64,000 bases of DNA from Isoetes taiwanensis. Its lineage: Eukaryota > Streptophyta > Lycopodiopsida > Isoetales > Isoetaceae. The position numbers and the translations under genes are program-made. Below, piece after piece: positions 21,677 to 34,599 of the stretch (its first letter is position 1; every line of letters starts with the position of its first letter). The notes below the pieces were generated by a model. It was given only the letters and a program-made list of their open reading frames with translations. It was not told the DNA's origin and ran no database searches. The stretch spans positions 13,805,449-13,869,448 of the forward strand of contig JAJEKV010000005.1 of NCBI GenBank assembly GCA_021234155.1, read 5' to 3'.

Positions 21677-22230
21677 GCAAAAGCCTATTCTCACGAAAGA
21701 TCTCAACAAGGTCTACGACTCGTCTAGATACAAGGAACATGGGCTGAACACAACCACGGTTTGATTGATGATGACATGTTATCTGGTTACAAAAATCTTT
21801 AGCACACACGATGAAGTGACTAAGCAGGTTATCGACCATCCCGCCTTGAAGGTAATTTTTCTCTTGGAGCATTTGAAACCTCCCGGGGCTGTTGGGAAGT
21901 TGAGAATGTGAAAGACTTCACGTGCTTGAGAAGAAACTATCCCTGTTGGATAAAGAATCTAAACAACAATGGATATCCCCGCTTGTTTAAGTACTCTTCA
22001 TGTGATGCCGATTTGCATTTAACATTTTGGATAATGAAGTTTGATTATGGTTGGTGATTGATCAAAGATCATGTTGTTGCATATCTTGATAATGTAAATT
22101 GATGTACTTTTTGAACTGCATTTTGTACTTTTGATGTTCAACATTGCCTCTCGCTTACGGTTTGGAAGTGCATTTGTAACTAGTTTTGGTTTTGTATTTC
22201 CTTTGACAAGATTAAAGGAGGACGTAAAAA

Positions 22231-22465
22231 GATGATTCACATAGTAAATACATTAATGGATCGGAGAAAAGAAATTGTTGGTTTGGTCAAAAAAGAAATT
22301 ACACAAAAGTTTGTCATATATAAGGTCTTGTCCAAGTAGGACTTGCGAAAAAAAGATGATTCATAGTAAAATACATTAATAGATCTGGAGAAAAGAAAAT
22401 TACCTGATTTGTCAAAAGAAATTACACAAAGTTTACGGCCATATATTAAGGTCTTGTCCAAGTCT
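22231..22465. repeat. ~120-bp tandem duplication
   Basis: Two units each contain gatgattcatagtaaatacattaat, ggagaaaagaaa, tttgtcaaa, gaaattacacaaagttt and aaggtcttgtccaag in order. A third diverged unit lies at 24,020-24,190. There, too, it follows a ttttggttttgtatttctttacaa block. Confidence 0.8.
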
Positions 22466-23929
22466 TGTCGAAGCCCTTGAGTCCTATACTTTTTGTCACA
22501 ACTTTGTTGTGAAGAGGATTAGAGCCAGAAATCGAGGTCTTTTTCCAAAGAGGTAACCCCATTCTCAAGGCCAAATAGCAAAAACGTCTCGTTAACAAAC
22601 TCAAGAAAACCAAACAGATAATATTTATCTCAAAGGGGAGGATTACGTCCAATGTATGTCTCAATGGGAATGGAATCTTTTGGATCATCGAAGTTGATGA
22701 GGCGGTTGGAACAGGATTGGTGAATGGAATGAACGTAGCTTCCATGACATGAAATTCGCCATCCATAGATTATCCCCTTTATTAATCAGTAAAAATCCTC
22801 CACAACCATGAGAAGTATAAGGGTGCCATAAGCATCATTAACATTCGCGGAGTGTAGAACATCGCCTATATATTTAAACTGTCTTTAGCTGAATTCATGA
22901 TGGTTCGAGTTTATGAACCAAAACATGTAAATCATTTGCATAACTTCTCTTGTATATAATATTGCCCAAATCCTTTCTTGCCTTGCTTTATTTCATTGTC
23001 TCGATCATCATCCGACAGACCATTGATTATAGGGAGGGAACTTGGACAGTGTTCATGAATTCTCTCATCTCCATATAATCAACTTCAAACCTATCTGCTC
23101 CTCTATCAAATTTTCTCCTCCGATGACCTCTACATAGCTCCATGTACCCTTAAGTGAGCAAGAAATGGGTTAGAAGTTTTATAAGATGGTAAAGCATTTA
23201 TGGTAAGGGCTTTTTGCGAGAGGAGCAGAGGGGACCAAAGGTTAGCTATGTTGATCCCTCGCTTTTGTTTACTTTGAGAATGACAGCCAGTAATTGGAAA
23301 GACATTTTTCATTTTCTCAAAACCATAGGAGAGTTTAAATGAATACCGCGGCACAAAAGAGTAAAGTTTAGATCCTAGTTGAGGCCGTTCATTTTGAAGC
23401 ATATTGTCCCAAGCAAAAGATCGTAATGGACTTCAATAAAAGAGGGGCCGGACACCATAAGGCTCAGAATGCCGAGAAAAGATCAATTGAAGGCATAACA
23501 CCAAGGAAATTGGGATCTTCGAAAGATTATCCCATATTGGCAAGCGGCCTAAAGAGGCTCCATTAATTTGCTTTGAAGAGTAAGATCCCGAAAATTGCCA
23601 AAGGAAATGAAAGTCGAGCCTTTGGACGAGATTTCTTCAAGTTTGAAAGCCGAGATTGCTGATCTTCTTTTTGAAGCGCCAAAACAATGGAGAAATGGCG
23701 AGTTTTGGGCTTTAGATTAAAATCGCCTTCATTTTGGCAATGATAAAAGGCCGTGGATGCAAAAGAAAGGGGAAATGAATCGATCAAAAGCGTGGGAGGG
23801 CCTGAAAAGAAGGGAGAAAGTGGAAAAGCTTGAGAAACATGAAAGGAGAACACAGAAGATCAAATTTAGACTAGATGTTGAAAGGAGAACAAGATAGTGG
23901 TGTCCATTTCAATTAGATGTGTTTGTTTG

Positions 23930-24190
23930 TTTGCTTCACTTGGTTGCTCGGTTTGAAGTGCAACATTTTGTAACCACTTTGGTTTTGTATTTCTTTACAA
24001 AAATTTTTAAGTAGGACTTAGTAAAAAAGATGATTCAAAAGTAAACACATTACTAGATCACGGACAAAGAAATTACACGCTCGGACATAAGAAATTACAC
24101 AAAGTTTCGTCATATAAAGGAAAAACCATCGTGGTTGTCTTTACGTAAAAGTAAGCTTCAAATTACACAAAGTTTCGCTTTAGGTACTAC
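23930..24190. repeat. Diverged copy of the 22,130-22,465 repeat
   Basis: It shares the order (tttgaagtgcaacattttgtaac), ttttggttttgtatttc, gatgattc, acattact(t)agatc and gaaattacacaaagttt(cg) with the 22.1-22.5 kb block. Two such blocks flank about 1.6 kb, so they may be terminal or subterminal repeats of one element. Confidence 0.6.
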
Positions 24191-24647
24191 ATAGAAGGAA
24201 AACCATCGTGGATGCTTTACAAAAAATCAAGCTCGAAGCTCTAAACCTTAAACCAAAAACAAGCTCTAAGCCGGATACATTATATTGGCTAGTGATGAAG
24301 GGGGCATCTAGCTCCACATAAAGATAAAGTCCATTTGCATGGTCATCCGCAAAAGGCGCCTCATGAGGCAAAACACGGTCAATCCATGGAACTCTCTTAG
24401 AAACTTTAGCTCCTTGCTCAATGACTCGATTGACTTCCCTCGCATGAAAAAATTTAGCAACAAAGGTCATTTGCATGCCCCCCATTGCCGGAAGTGGAGG
24501 GGAAGCCGAGGATTCTTGATCTTCCGGGCCGGTTTCTTGATCCATGTCTCCCTCGAAGAAATTGGAGGACCGAAAGATCCAATGGGAAGAACAAGGAACC
24601 GGATGTCGAAGTGAGTGGAAGACCCAAAAATCGCAAAAAAAATGCAT
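24180..24647 (-). pseudogene. 155-codon open frame of unknown function
   Basis: From an internal Met it reads MDQETGPEDQESSASPPLPA, then MGGMQMTFVAKFFHAREVNR and VIEQGAKVSKRVPWIDRVLP. This is one of the longer intact frames in the window. It lies just beside the 23,930-24,190 repeat, which suggests it belongs to the same repeat element. I see no known catalytic motif. It may be an element ORF exon or chance. Confidence 0.35.
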
Positions 24648-24736
24648 TATATAGAAACGGCGTTAAAAGGTGCTATCATCGTCCTTGCCTTGAATCCGAG
24701 CCCATGCAAGCATACCTAGATTTTTCTCAGAAAAGA

Positions 24737-25330
24737 ATGTTCTACATAAATTTATTCTTTACATTCTAATCTAAAACTTATGTGATGTAGATTGTAGAAA
24801 CTTATGTGATGTAAAACAATTTGACCATATGAAACTTATGTAGACCATATTCAAGTGATGATCAATAGTTCAAGTGTTCAAGAGAATGTTCTACATAAAT
24901 TTATTCTTTTACATTCTAATCTAAAACTATAGAAGCATCAATAGTTAAAAGAAACAATGTAGACAAGTCATGATTTCAATATAAGGCACATTTGTGGCAC
25001 TTAAACTATGGATGCATTTGAAGATGCCTTAAACTAGTGCATTTGGTCATAAGATACTCTAACTAGTGCCAAAAGGCAAATTCCAATAGGCATTTAAAAC
25101 TATGGAATCATAAATAGTTCTAATGTGTGTTCTAATTAACCCTAAACTTATAACACACTTATGAAGTTAAAAGAAACGATGTGACCATATGCAAGTGATG
25201 TAGAAACTATGTGACCATATGTAGAAACTTTATGTGATGTAAACAATTTTGACCATATGAAACTATGTAGACCATATATTCAAGATGATCACGGAATTGG
25301 CTAAAGAAATGGAGCTAGATTTTCACGCTT
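24737..25330. repeat. AT-rich tandem and interspersed repeats
   Basis: A block gaatgttctacataaatttattctttacattctaatctaaaact-type (two copies, 24,737-24,776 and 24,890-24,935) is mixed with many copies of cttatgtgatgtaga and gaccatatgaaac. The units are partly nested. Confidence 0.8.
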
Positions 25331-25363
25331 ATGTAATGATAGGTAGTGAATAAGTTCACAAGA

Positions 25364-25440
25364 TAAGTAGCAATGAGATTAGCTATAGTTTCAATGAAAA
25401 TTTTGCAAAAGGATAGCAATGAGATTAGCTATAGTTTCAC
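25364..25440. repeat. Two-copy direct repeat
   Basis: The block agcaatgagattagctatag tttca is followed by aaaattttgcaaaaggat and then repeated (agcaatgagattagctatagtttcacggaaatttggcaaaaag), about 45 bases apart. Confidence 0.85.
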
Positions 25441-25449
25441 GGAAATTTG

Positions 25450-26855
25450 GCAAAAAGGAATGGCCGCCATGGATTCCGTGGTGCCAGGGTCCAAGAACAA
25501 CCAATCCAACCTAAATTTGTGCATAGGTCCAAGACAACCGTGCATCAAGAAGGCATCCCATGCCCCACATTAACCCATTTACTAGAAATAATTTTTAATT
25601 GCTTATATGTGAAGCCCTTTCATTTGGGTTAGGCTTGTGGGATATAATCGAATAATAACCATTGGTTTTTTTTTCTAGGGTTCACGGTTCACTTCTTCCG
25701 GATCGCCCTAAACCCGAAGTCGCCAAAGAAGAGTGGTACATGTATGAAGTGATGGGTCCTTCCTATGCATCGCGAATTACGCTAGGAGCGAAAAAGATGC
25801 TTTTATAAATATATTTGCCTAATTTGGTTGCATGGCCTTTTGGGTTGGCCTTTTGATCTCAGACGGTGCTATTTAGAGCGGACTTTATGTATGCAATCCT
25901 CGATTTGTTCCAATCTGTTTTGTAATATAAGTGTTCATGTTTTGTATCGTAAGTTTTGTCTTAGAGCCCTTCCAAATCAAAACAAAGGATAATACAAATA
26001 CACATCCAATGATATTTCCAAACCGGCGAGGGATATTTGTTTTATTCAAGAAAAAAGAACGATAAATAGAAGTCCAAAATTTGACTTCAAAAATTAACTG
26101 CTTGTTGATGATGCGCGAAAAACATCAAGAACTTAATAACGAAGATACATCATAGTTTGACACAATATAAATCAGACCCTTCGACCTGTTTGTTTCACTT
26201 AAAGCTTCAAGTACTGTGAACTGCAACACTAACTACATTCCAACTCAGAATCGAATATTTAATCCTCTTCGATGCGATAGCACATCGGGGAGATTGTCTA
26301 AAAATCTTTTTTCATTGTCGACTTCACAAAGTTTGTAAACAACACGGTTTCCTTTCAGCCTATGTTTTGCTTTGTGCCATATCAAGTCTTATTGAGCAAA
26401 CTTGGGTAGCATAAACAATGCCTTTTGGCTCGTTAGAACATAAAGTGTAACTCGTAGTTTTAATCTTGGGACTTTTTTGTAGTAAGTTCCCTCTAAAACG
26501 CCTTCCCCTTTATAAAACCAATTCCATAGGCTTCAAAATCATGCGAACCACATATTTCTCTTTTCATACAAATAATATCCAAAATAAAGTGTCCTCATCA
26601 TTGTCCTTTTGAGCTGCGACAAATGGGTTATCTCCTTCCCTTACCAAATCACTCAACACAGATCTCCGGAAAAATAGAGCTCTTTCGGGATCTGCGAACT
26701 CATTATTCATCGGCCTATAGCCTTGCTTGGCTCAACAACCACGAGCTCCCAATCATCTACATATTCCTTTGTTCGGACACTTCTCCCATTGTGCATCAAG
26801 GCAATATGCACAAAAACAAGATAAATGCCTTATATGCAATTGCGTAGGAGATGCT
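25450..26855. other. No supported gene
   Basis: Short open frames only. A poly-T run with gttcacggttcacttcttcc near 25,660-25,700 has no clear role. Nothing else is recognisable. Confidence 0.4.
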
Positions 26856-26879
26856 AAGTTAAAAATGCATGCACGTAAT

Positions 26880-29030
26880 GAATGTTCCTCGCGTGTCCTC
26901 CATACCTCAAAGACACCCATGCATTCTTTCTATCCACATTTTTCACTTCCCAAAACGACCTTCTTACCGGGGTTTCTTGTTCACACTTGAAGATGGAGCA
27001 ACAAAGATTGAAATTCTCCCTCGGCTATATTCACAATATCAGCAAAGACATTCTACTTTTTGCGTGATCTCTTCATCATCTCCCCTTAGCCACCGTTTCA
27101 ACTCTCGCAGCCTTTCCCATCATGCTCCCCTTTGCAGTGATTGGAGCGAAAAAAATTCCACATCATTTCAATGAGTGTCTCATGAGAATACCTTCCTACA
27201 AAATAGAATGGCCGGGCAGCTTTTGAATTGGGATGCGAATCCCGAAAATACCCAATGCTTTTTGGATGTATGCCCCCGTTTCTTTCATGAATTACGTGAT
27301 GCATCATAAATGCATCTTTGACCCGAAACAAAGGTGTCATATTTTGTATCATCGATATATAGTAATGGGTGTCCTTGATGACATCACCGATGAAGGCTCC
27401 AAATAGTATGTGATTTGTACAAGAATGGTGACTGTTTGCTTGTCCAAGACGCAGATTGAACTTGATCCCGCCTGCCCAATTGTGAAGTTCTCTCCAAAGT
27501 CTACTACATGAATACAATAACCCCAAAAGGGAGGTTGTCTAACATATCCCTAAACCGCATCGCCATTTTATGCCTAAAAGTCAGGCAATTGGAAACTTTG
27601 CCAATCAATGTGTGCATAAGATCTTTTGGTTTTGTTTTCCTCCACGGTATTTGAGTACTTTCTTGGGTTTCCACTTATCCTTACCTCCTTCCTCATAATC
27701 TCAAGATCTCCCAACTCACAAATCCTTCTTCTGGACAACTCTAGAGGACACACAGTAGTCGAGACACACCACACCGCTCACAATCTCCATAAATGCAATC
27801 TTTCTTGTGGAATTCTTGATTTTCTTCTTTAGGACACAATATGGATTGCCGAAGAGTGGTTGACTTATACTTCTTAGTCTTGGCAAAGACATAGTTGGCC
27901 TCAGAGATTGCATACCTCACATGCACAGGTGCAACATTCTACATGCATATTTCTAAGTGAATTTAAGCCATCCAAGAGCATCTGCAGTCTCACATGATGA
28001 ATGCAACAACATGAATTGAATTTGTTTCAATTTCATTACATACCATGGTTTTAGTTTTTCAAATGCTCTTTGGCCAATTGTAATTTAAGGGTGTTGCTCT
28101 TTGAATTTAATGAACATCTCGATCGCAAAGCATAATCAAAAATATGTGAGTAACATGTCAAATAACAAGTACACATGAACATGTAACTCTACTCTAATCA
28201 ACTATAAAAGCGCCATCAGAACTCACTATGACAAATGTAAACACAAACTACAAACATACAACCCGCAACTAATGGTCATAACGCAACACCAACCGTGAAT
28301 CGCAACAAACATAATCACAAACCGCAACCACCGACATAACTCAACACTTGCGGAAACACTAACCGTAGTCTAACTATTTAACATGCTCTCTGCAACACAA
28401 ACTGAAACTATGTAATGGAGCTCAAACACTAATCGCAACATCAACTTAACAACCTAAGTTGAATCTCGACCAACCAAAGAAAGAAGCTCGAAATGTTTAA
28501 GTTGCATATTAAGAACTGTACTTCAAACCTTAGCTTCAACACCAACTACATCTACATAAGTTTAACAACAACTACATCTACAAATGATGCACATATCACC
28601 AAAAAATCAACAAAAGATAATTTGCACTGTAGTATCCTCCGGATAATGTGTAGCATGTTCCTCCTTCACATTTCTTTCCGATCTTCTCAACTTCACATCC
28701 TTTGCATTAGGGGAAACTCTTGTATTTGTGTCCCAAAAACTTTGAACCGGTTCGATGACATATTTGTCAATTGAATCAAACCTCCGTGACCTTCTAAAAT
28801 ATACCCATCCCTCCTTATTAAACTCCACTTCTTTCTGCTTTTTCCTTGGGCTGCTGCAATACATCTAGGATGGACTCCCAAAACTTTTCCCAAACTTCTC
28901 TTGCTAATAGCTTGATTTAAAGTCTCCTTCCCAATAGACATGGCAAGTACACTTCTTCTTGCAGCCATAGAATCTAAACTACTAGATCCTTTTATAGTCC
29001 AATAGATTCTCCGAATGTTCTCAATCACAT
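26880..29030 (-). pseudogene. Transposase-like gene, copy B (homologous to copy A)
   Basis: Read on the minus strand, the order of blocks matches copy A. It starts with SIGKETLNQAISKRSLGKVL, then VYFRRSRRFDSIDKYV (29,030-28,780). SFWDTNTRVSPNAKDVKLRR follows at about 28,740. Then comes a GTTGCG-rich probable intron (28,140-28,450). Next are FEKLKPWYVMKLKQ (about 28,070), a HVECCTCACEVCN cysteine cluster (27,930) and SILCPKEENQEFHKKDC with GDCERCG (27,830-27,760). YAHIDWQSF lies near 27,600 and PFYFVGRYSHETLIEMMWNF, then RSNHCKGEHDGKG, near 27,140. Last is VRRSFWEVKNVDRKNAW (26,930). Frames change several times. In B the KLKP segment and cysteine cluster are nearly adjacent, which proves the 2.2-kb gap in A is an insertion. 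Confidence 0.65.
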
Positions 29031-29554
29031 GGCTTTTGACTTACAATCCTTCAAGTGATCAAAGAAGTGACATCCTTCATTTCTTTGTGCCTCAAGAAAT
29101 CATTTAGCACTTCCCTTTTATCTTCCAAATCCATTTGACAAACTTGCCTTTTGAATGAGAACACTAGATTAGACACAATCTTTTGTTTACTCACTTGATT
29201 GGCATAAGCTTTGGACTCCAAAGATCAAAGCATTCTTCTCTTTTTTTTCTCTTTCTTTGTTTCCTCTTCTTTAGAGTCTCCTCGCTCTCTTGTCCTCTTC
29301 CTCTTTCCCATAAAGTTTCTTTTGCTCCCACTTCTTCCATCTTGATTGCTCATAAACGCCACCTTCAGCACCTATAATAGTCCCTGCCATACAAAATTAA
29401 CGAGACGTAAGAAAGTATCATATAGAAAAGGAATTACATAGGCGTAATACTTTAAGTCTTCAATATGCCAAAAAAAAAAAACAGAATTCACCACATTAAA
29501 CCGGATATATTTTTCATGCATGGCTCTTGAATGCATGCCTGATATATTTTTCTC

Positions 29555-29960
29555 GATGATTACAAGAAGGAAACCAAATCTACATGCAAATCAAACACAA
29601 AACAAAGAGAGCACTACAATCAATTTTAATTGCTAGAATGAGAATAATCTGCGGATTAAAAGCAAACTTTGAATGGCAACATACCCAAATTTTAGTCTTC
29701 AAACGAAATTTCAAGAGGCCTTACATTCTTGAAATTCGAATTTGACCTACGCAAATAATAAGAGACCAAAAATTTAAGGAAACCAAAGGTACATGCAAAT
29801 AAAAAACAACGAAAGTCATGTCTATTGAAATCAAATTACAATGAAAGAAATCTTGGATTCAAAGCAAAGCAACGCAGACCCAAATTTTGTCTTGAAAGAA
29901 AGTATGCAAAAAGGCTCTACATTCTTGTAAGGTCGAATTTGATCTTCCTCGTCGGACCCA
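29555..29960. repeat. Two-copy ~230-bp direct repeat
   Basis: Units begin aaggaaaccaaa(t/g).tacatgcaaat and end ctacattcttg(t)aa(at/g)tcgaatttgacct. They share accaaatttt(a)gtctt, with 65-75% resemblance by eye. They lie upstream of copy B's coding start and may be its 5' end. Confidence 0.65.
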
Positions 29961-30035
29961 AATCTTAGGAGAAAGTCCATACATTCTTCTTCATCGGTGA
30001 TCGATGATGGTGCACCAAAATTCTCCCCAAATTTT
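29890..30035 (-). pseudogene. Acidic N-terminal exon-like remnant upstream of copy B
   Basis: One minus-strand frame reads GENFGAPSSITDEEECMDFL, then LRFGSDEEDQIRPYKNVEPF. It is acidic and uninterrupted for about 45 codons, and placed where a 5' exon of copy B would be. No diagnostic motif is present. Confidence 0.3.
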
Positions 30036-30420
30036 GAATTCTCTCAAGCGGTGGTGGTTGAAGCAAGAAACGAAAATAGGTAAGTGGCTAACTACCTTCA
30101 ACTAATTTTCGAACTAATTAGGGGGGACGGGGGACAACTAAAATAAGACACTATACCATGCTTTAACCCTCCTTTTGAAGAATTTGATTACCATTGATGG
30201 CCTTTACCCATAAATTAGTTTTCTTAAACTGTTGTTCATCCAAGAGAAGTTGTCCAGTTGAACAATAGTTTTCTCAATTTTGGGAAGAACCACAGATAAT
30301 CTCTGCAGTGTTCGCGCCCAGTTGGGTGGTCAATTTGTGCAAAAGATCATGTTCTTGGATTTTAAAGTTGTTTGGATTAACTGTGACTGCTAGTTTTGCA
30401 AGTAGAAAAGATGGTTCATA

Positions 30421-30645
30421 ACATTTGATATCAGAGCCAAGGTTTAATTTTGTGGCAACGTTGGTGTGTTTTACATGTTTGAGGGTAAGCATCTCGAGGA
30501 AGGGGAGGAATTGATATGGTCTGTGGGGTATGGGATTTCTGGAAAGGTTGGAGCCCATTGGATAATGATTTTCTTGAAGGATCCATCCCTTTGGTGCGTT
30601 GGTTATCACTAGAGGTGCTAGTGCATAACATTTGGTATCATAACA
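30421..30645 (+). mobile_element. LTR-retrotransposon primer-binding-site-like sequences
   Basis: The sequences acatttgatatcagagcc aa (30,421-30,440) and acatttggtatcataac (30,629-30,645) both resemble TGGTATCAGAGC. That is the complement of initiator tRNA-Met used as primer site by many Ty1/copia elements. Two related sites 208 bases apart suggest a rearranged or nested element. No gag-pol was recognised downstream. Confidence 0.4.
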
Positions 30646-31089
30646 TAAGCTGATCTTGTTTAAATAATCATGTGCTAGGCCTTTAACATGTTTTGAGTTT
30701 TCGCTTTAGCCAATTCGATGATGTAATATATACCTGATACCTAGAAAGTCCTTGAGAGGTTAACGGGTTGGTTTAGCAGACTCTCAGAGAAGGAAGGAAG
30801 AAACCGTTGTTGTTCTTGATGCAGGGAAAGTAAGAAAGGACAAGAAACAAAAAAAGACTGTCCTAAGCCAGTTGGAGACTAGAAGATATTGAGCAAGAAA
30901 AGCATGCTTTGCAAATGATCAGAAAGATCCATCCCCAATTTGGCAAAGAGAAGGCAGAAGCTTAAGAGAGAGAGTACAAATTCAGATTGGTTATCTAAAA
31001 GATAAGTAAACTAAGCAAGTTTGTGTATGCCTGTGATAATTAGTTAACCATCGGATAGTCAAGTGACTAGCTTTGGAAAAACATAGTTA

Positions 31090-31600
31090 TTTCAGCAAGG
31101 TAGATGATCGAGTATGATCAATCTTGAGACGGAAAGGAATTGTTATGGCCTGCAAGGCAGATGATCGAGGACGATCAGTCTTGAGACAGGAAGGAATTGT
31201 TACGGCACAAGCTCGGGGAAGCGGCTCAGAGGATTTGCAGAGATGAACACAGAGGCAAAGGTGTTAGTTAGCATTTTGAAACCTGGATGTGTGGTGGAAC
31301 TAAAGGAATGAGCTATTTTAATATAACAGGTAACTGCCTACTAAAAAATGCTAAAGTCATGGAGAGATCTATAAATAGAAGTTAAACTTCAATTGGATAT
31401 ATCTCGACAACCAAAGCTGTGATAGAGGGGATTCTTACTTCCTTGGAACCGACTCGGAGTCTAGTTTCCTAATTGAGCGGCATATTCTATAGTTAGTTCA
31501 TACGAGAGAGTAATACCCAAGTGTTAACCCTTAAGGATAGGTGTACAATTTGCTATAATAGGGTAAAGTAGCCTTAGGTGGTGTAATTGGGTTCCAAACC
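31090..31600. mobile_element. LTR-like unit with internal duplication
   Basis: Two neighbouring copies of ggcagatgatcgagtacgatcagtcttgagac, ggaaggaattgtta(c/t)gg lie at about 31,100-31,205. The following block ggctcagaggatttgcagag atga is shared with 3,822-3,870. Downstream comes a leader-like, AT-rich stretch with tataaatag (31,370) and an end near ggttccaaaccca (31,590). These features fit a solo LTR or an LTR remnant, but matching ends were not proven. Confidence 0.4.
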
Positions 31601-32639
31601 CACCTCCACATCTAACTCCACTCATCTCCCCGGAACTTGTAAAGCCCACACGTCAGAGGGAGGCAACTCGTCCTAAATTGCCAGGGGCTCGTAGCATGAC
31701 TTGACGAAGTTGGTAGGATCAATCTTTGGGTTAGATTGCCATACAGGTCCTGTGCCTTGTGGGAGGTGGAGTGGAAGATTATTTGCCACTCGGGCCCAAA
31801 TCCGCCTATCGGGCACCTTAACATGAAATTTGTCATGGAACAATTGCCATAGTGCTAATTAACCAGCCAAATACTTGTTTTGCACAGAGCAGACCCCATG
31901 TTGTGTCCACCTACACTGAATGTAAGGATCAACATATGAGGCCGGTATGGATGGCAACGTACTTGGAGCAAGCGAGATTCACCGTGGAGATGCTGACAAC
32001 TGGATGCAACTAGAGACATCAATCTCAAGCATCGGAACCCACTCCCGTGCTCATAAGTGCCTTTGAGGAATGGAGAGGAATGGACATATGGCCTGATCTC
32101 CGAGAATATTGCCCAAGGTAGATGCGCCGGGACTGCGGCTTATGAAATACGATCGAGTGGGACAAGGATTGAAATAAATTTTGCATCATCACATTGCTAA
32201 TGTACAGATGTACAGTTTCTCGGTCTATGACTATTAAGATTTTTCTCTCGAAAACCATTTGGGTCGAAGATTTTTTAATCCTAGGCAGTAATGCATTTGT
32301 TGTGCTCTTTCTTGTATTGGGTCCCATAGAATTTTTTTTTATTTTTTTTTGGGTTGCCCCTAAGGGGGCAAACCCTTGTTTATGTGGGGTTTGTAGCATA
32401 TTCTAGGTATATGCCAGTATATGCCCAGAATATGCCGATGACTGCTAAAAACCCATTATTGTCTGTAAATGCTAGGTCACTTGTGTTAGTGGGCAGCACT
32501 CTTGGAAACCGGATAACTGGTGGTGTTCTGGCGATGGTGGGTGCTGTAGCACCAGCTTCTTCCTAGGCCCTTAGCTGCACAAAGACCGCTCAACAAGCTT
32601 CACTCCTGGGTTCTTGGGCTTTTCTATGCATACGATGGA

Positions 32640-32960
32640 TCATTAAAGCTTGGCATACAGGCTTCCAAAAGTGTCAGATAGGCAGCCCAAAGACGACTTC
32701 AAACATCTCCTTTGGTTGGCAGTGCTTTGGTTGATATGTATGCGAAATGTGGATCACTTGGTGAGGCAAAAATGCACTTCTCGGCATTGAAGATGATAGT
32801 TGAAGTTATCTTTTCCGGTGCTTGGAAATCTATCTTTGCAAGGAAAACTCTGGAATAGGTAAACAATACTGGAGCAGAAGCATTCAAATGCGTCGATTAT
32901 GGAGCTTTAGTTTTCCAACAAGTTTTTGAGGTCATTGCAACTTCTGATATATTATCCAGT
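32640..32960 (+). pseudogene. PLS-type pentatricopeptide repeat (PPR) protein fragment
   Basis: The frame at 32,703 reads TSPLVGSALVDMYAKCGSLG, then EAKMHFSALKM. This is the hallmark S-type PPR sequence (VxxALVDMYxKCGxxxxAxxxFxxM) of organelle RNA-binding and editing factors. Further frames give GAEAFKCVDYG, like the (A)xxxFxxM of the next repeat. The frame is broken on both sides and no start, transit peptide or terminal domain is seen. It is one repeat unit or so of a former gene. Confidence 0.6.
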
Positions 32961-33595
32961 GCCCACTGTCTAATTGAATGGGCAGAACATCACAAATTTG
33001 CACACGATTGCATTGACATGTCCCTGGTCATGCTTTCTGTGGCAAACAATCAATATCAACAGGAATCCTTTAACCTCACATCAATATTTATTATACAGGT
33101 GGTTGTCCTACCATAAACTCCGTTGTTATCTTCTCTGTATAGCTTTGGTTCTTCTCCCGGATAAATATGATTTATAGATGGTTGGCGTCTTGGCTCAATG
33201 ACAATTGACAGCTTAGCTAGGAATTGGTGGCTGCACATATGTCGTCCTGCGTTTCATGTTTTTTGTCCATGCATCTTTCATGATGCATATCTGTTTGAAG
33301 AACAAACTGGCACTTCTAAGGCTTGCTACTGTTGCAACCAGCGTGATTCAGTTTGGCATTCAGTTTCATTCATACGTAGATTGGCATTCAGTTTGGTGCC
33401 TTTAGAACATTCATTTAAAAATGCCACTTTTTCTTTTCCGACTACATCTGTCCAACATTGTCAATTGTTCATGGGGTTATAAGACATGCAACAAGTATCA
33501 TTTCTTGGGTGGATCATTCAATCGCAAACTTTCGTGACACTAGGGTATTCATCATTAAGGCGCTGTGGATTCGAAGATCCGCCATTGAACATTTC

Positions 33596-34575
33596 AAGAA
33601 ACATGTTGCGTTGAATAACATTCCAACCATGTCCTCAATATGACCGATAAGGCATGCATTGTTTCCCTTTGAATCAGCTCTTATTATAATGTGCCCCATG
33701 TTGGCTCAACTGGCAGATATCATGACCCAGCTATGGTCATGAGGACCTAAATGATGGATGGCATGAGTTTCATGTTTATTGGGCAGCAAAAGGGAAGGAA
33801 CACAAGAAGATTTATCGTGGTACAATGCCTACACCCCAATGGGTAGGGCCTCTTTAGTATTTGATTCCTTATCTATATTGTTTAACATGTCTTGAGATCT
33901 TACTGTGCATTTGTATTTTGAAGGTATCGCAAGGCACTGAGAATGACGAGGCATGCTGAGCAGCATGGATTTCCTTACATTTGATAATACTCCTGTTGCA
34001 TATGCGGAATTGAAGCCAAGAATGTGGTCGTGCATTACATATGACGACGATACGACTTGGCAATCAATGTTTTTTGACTTCATATTTTCTCCAGGGTGAG
34101 GCGAATGCTGCCAATCTGCGACAAAGGTTTGGATTGAAGGTTCCAATTATCTCGACTGTCATTGGTGAAAATGGCTCTGGAGACGCACTTGCAATTGGCT
34201 GTGCGAACAAGATGCTAATCCTTGAAAATGCCGTGGTACTCATTCTCACATTATATGGTTGTTGAGAACTCTCTTTTATTCCAATAATTGCTAATATCTT
34301 ATTTGCTCGGCATGCATTTATGGAAGTGATCTATGCTACATTTATGATGTATTCCTAAAGATTGTTCTTCATCTTCCTCTATATATTTTTTCTTAGAGTA
34401 GTTTTAATTAGTATTACCGGTGTTATTGTTAGCCTTTGGTATACATACTAGCTATGCTATGTATATATATTTTCCACGAACATTGGCGGTTTTCTTTACA
34501 TGCACCACGATGTTTGTGCGACTATCCTTTGGAGAACGAATAATGATTCACCACCTCCATTAGACCATGTTAATA
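33596..34575 (+). pseudogene. accA: Plastid acetyl-CoA carboxylase alpha-carboxyltransferase, intron-containing pseudogene
   Basis: The gene's normal product joins the beta subunit in the plastid enzyme that makes malonyl-CoA for fatty acid synthesis. Several exons are readable. Exon a is FMFIGQQKGRNTRR with MPTP (33,769-33,838). A GT..AG intron follows, ending at about 33,922. Exon b is YRKALRMTRHAEQHGFPY, then after a shift [10 protein letters not shown] (33,923-34,016). A second intron ends ttttctccag at 34,094. Exon c is [18 protein letters not shown], then [20 protein letters not shown] and KMLILENAV (34,095-34,235, then GT). After a third intron, CATILWRTNND (about 34,520-34,560). The expected GEGGSGGALA loop, which helps form the active site, reads [10 protein letters not shown]. 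Frameshifts, stops and altered key glycines show decay. Retained introns show it arose by DNA duplication rather than retroposition. Confidence 0.85.
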
Positions 34576-34599
34576 AACGGCCCGTGGAGTATGGCAATT

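Noticed and set aside
31612-31836. Minus-strand frame as part of a retrotransposon gag
   Set aside because: The sequence is protein-like, but I could not match it to a gag or any other family.
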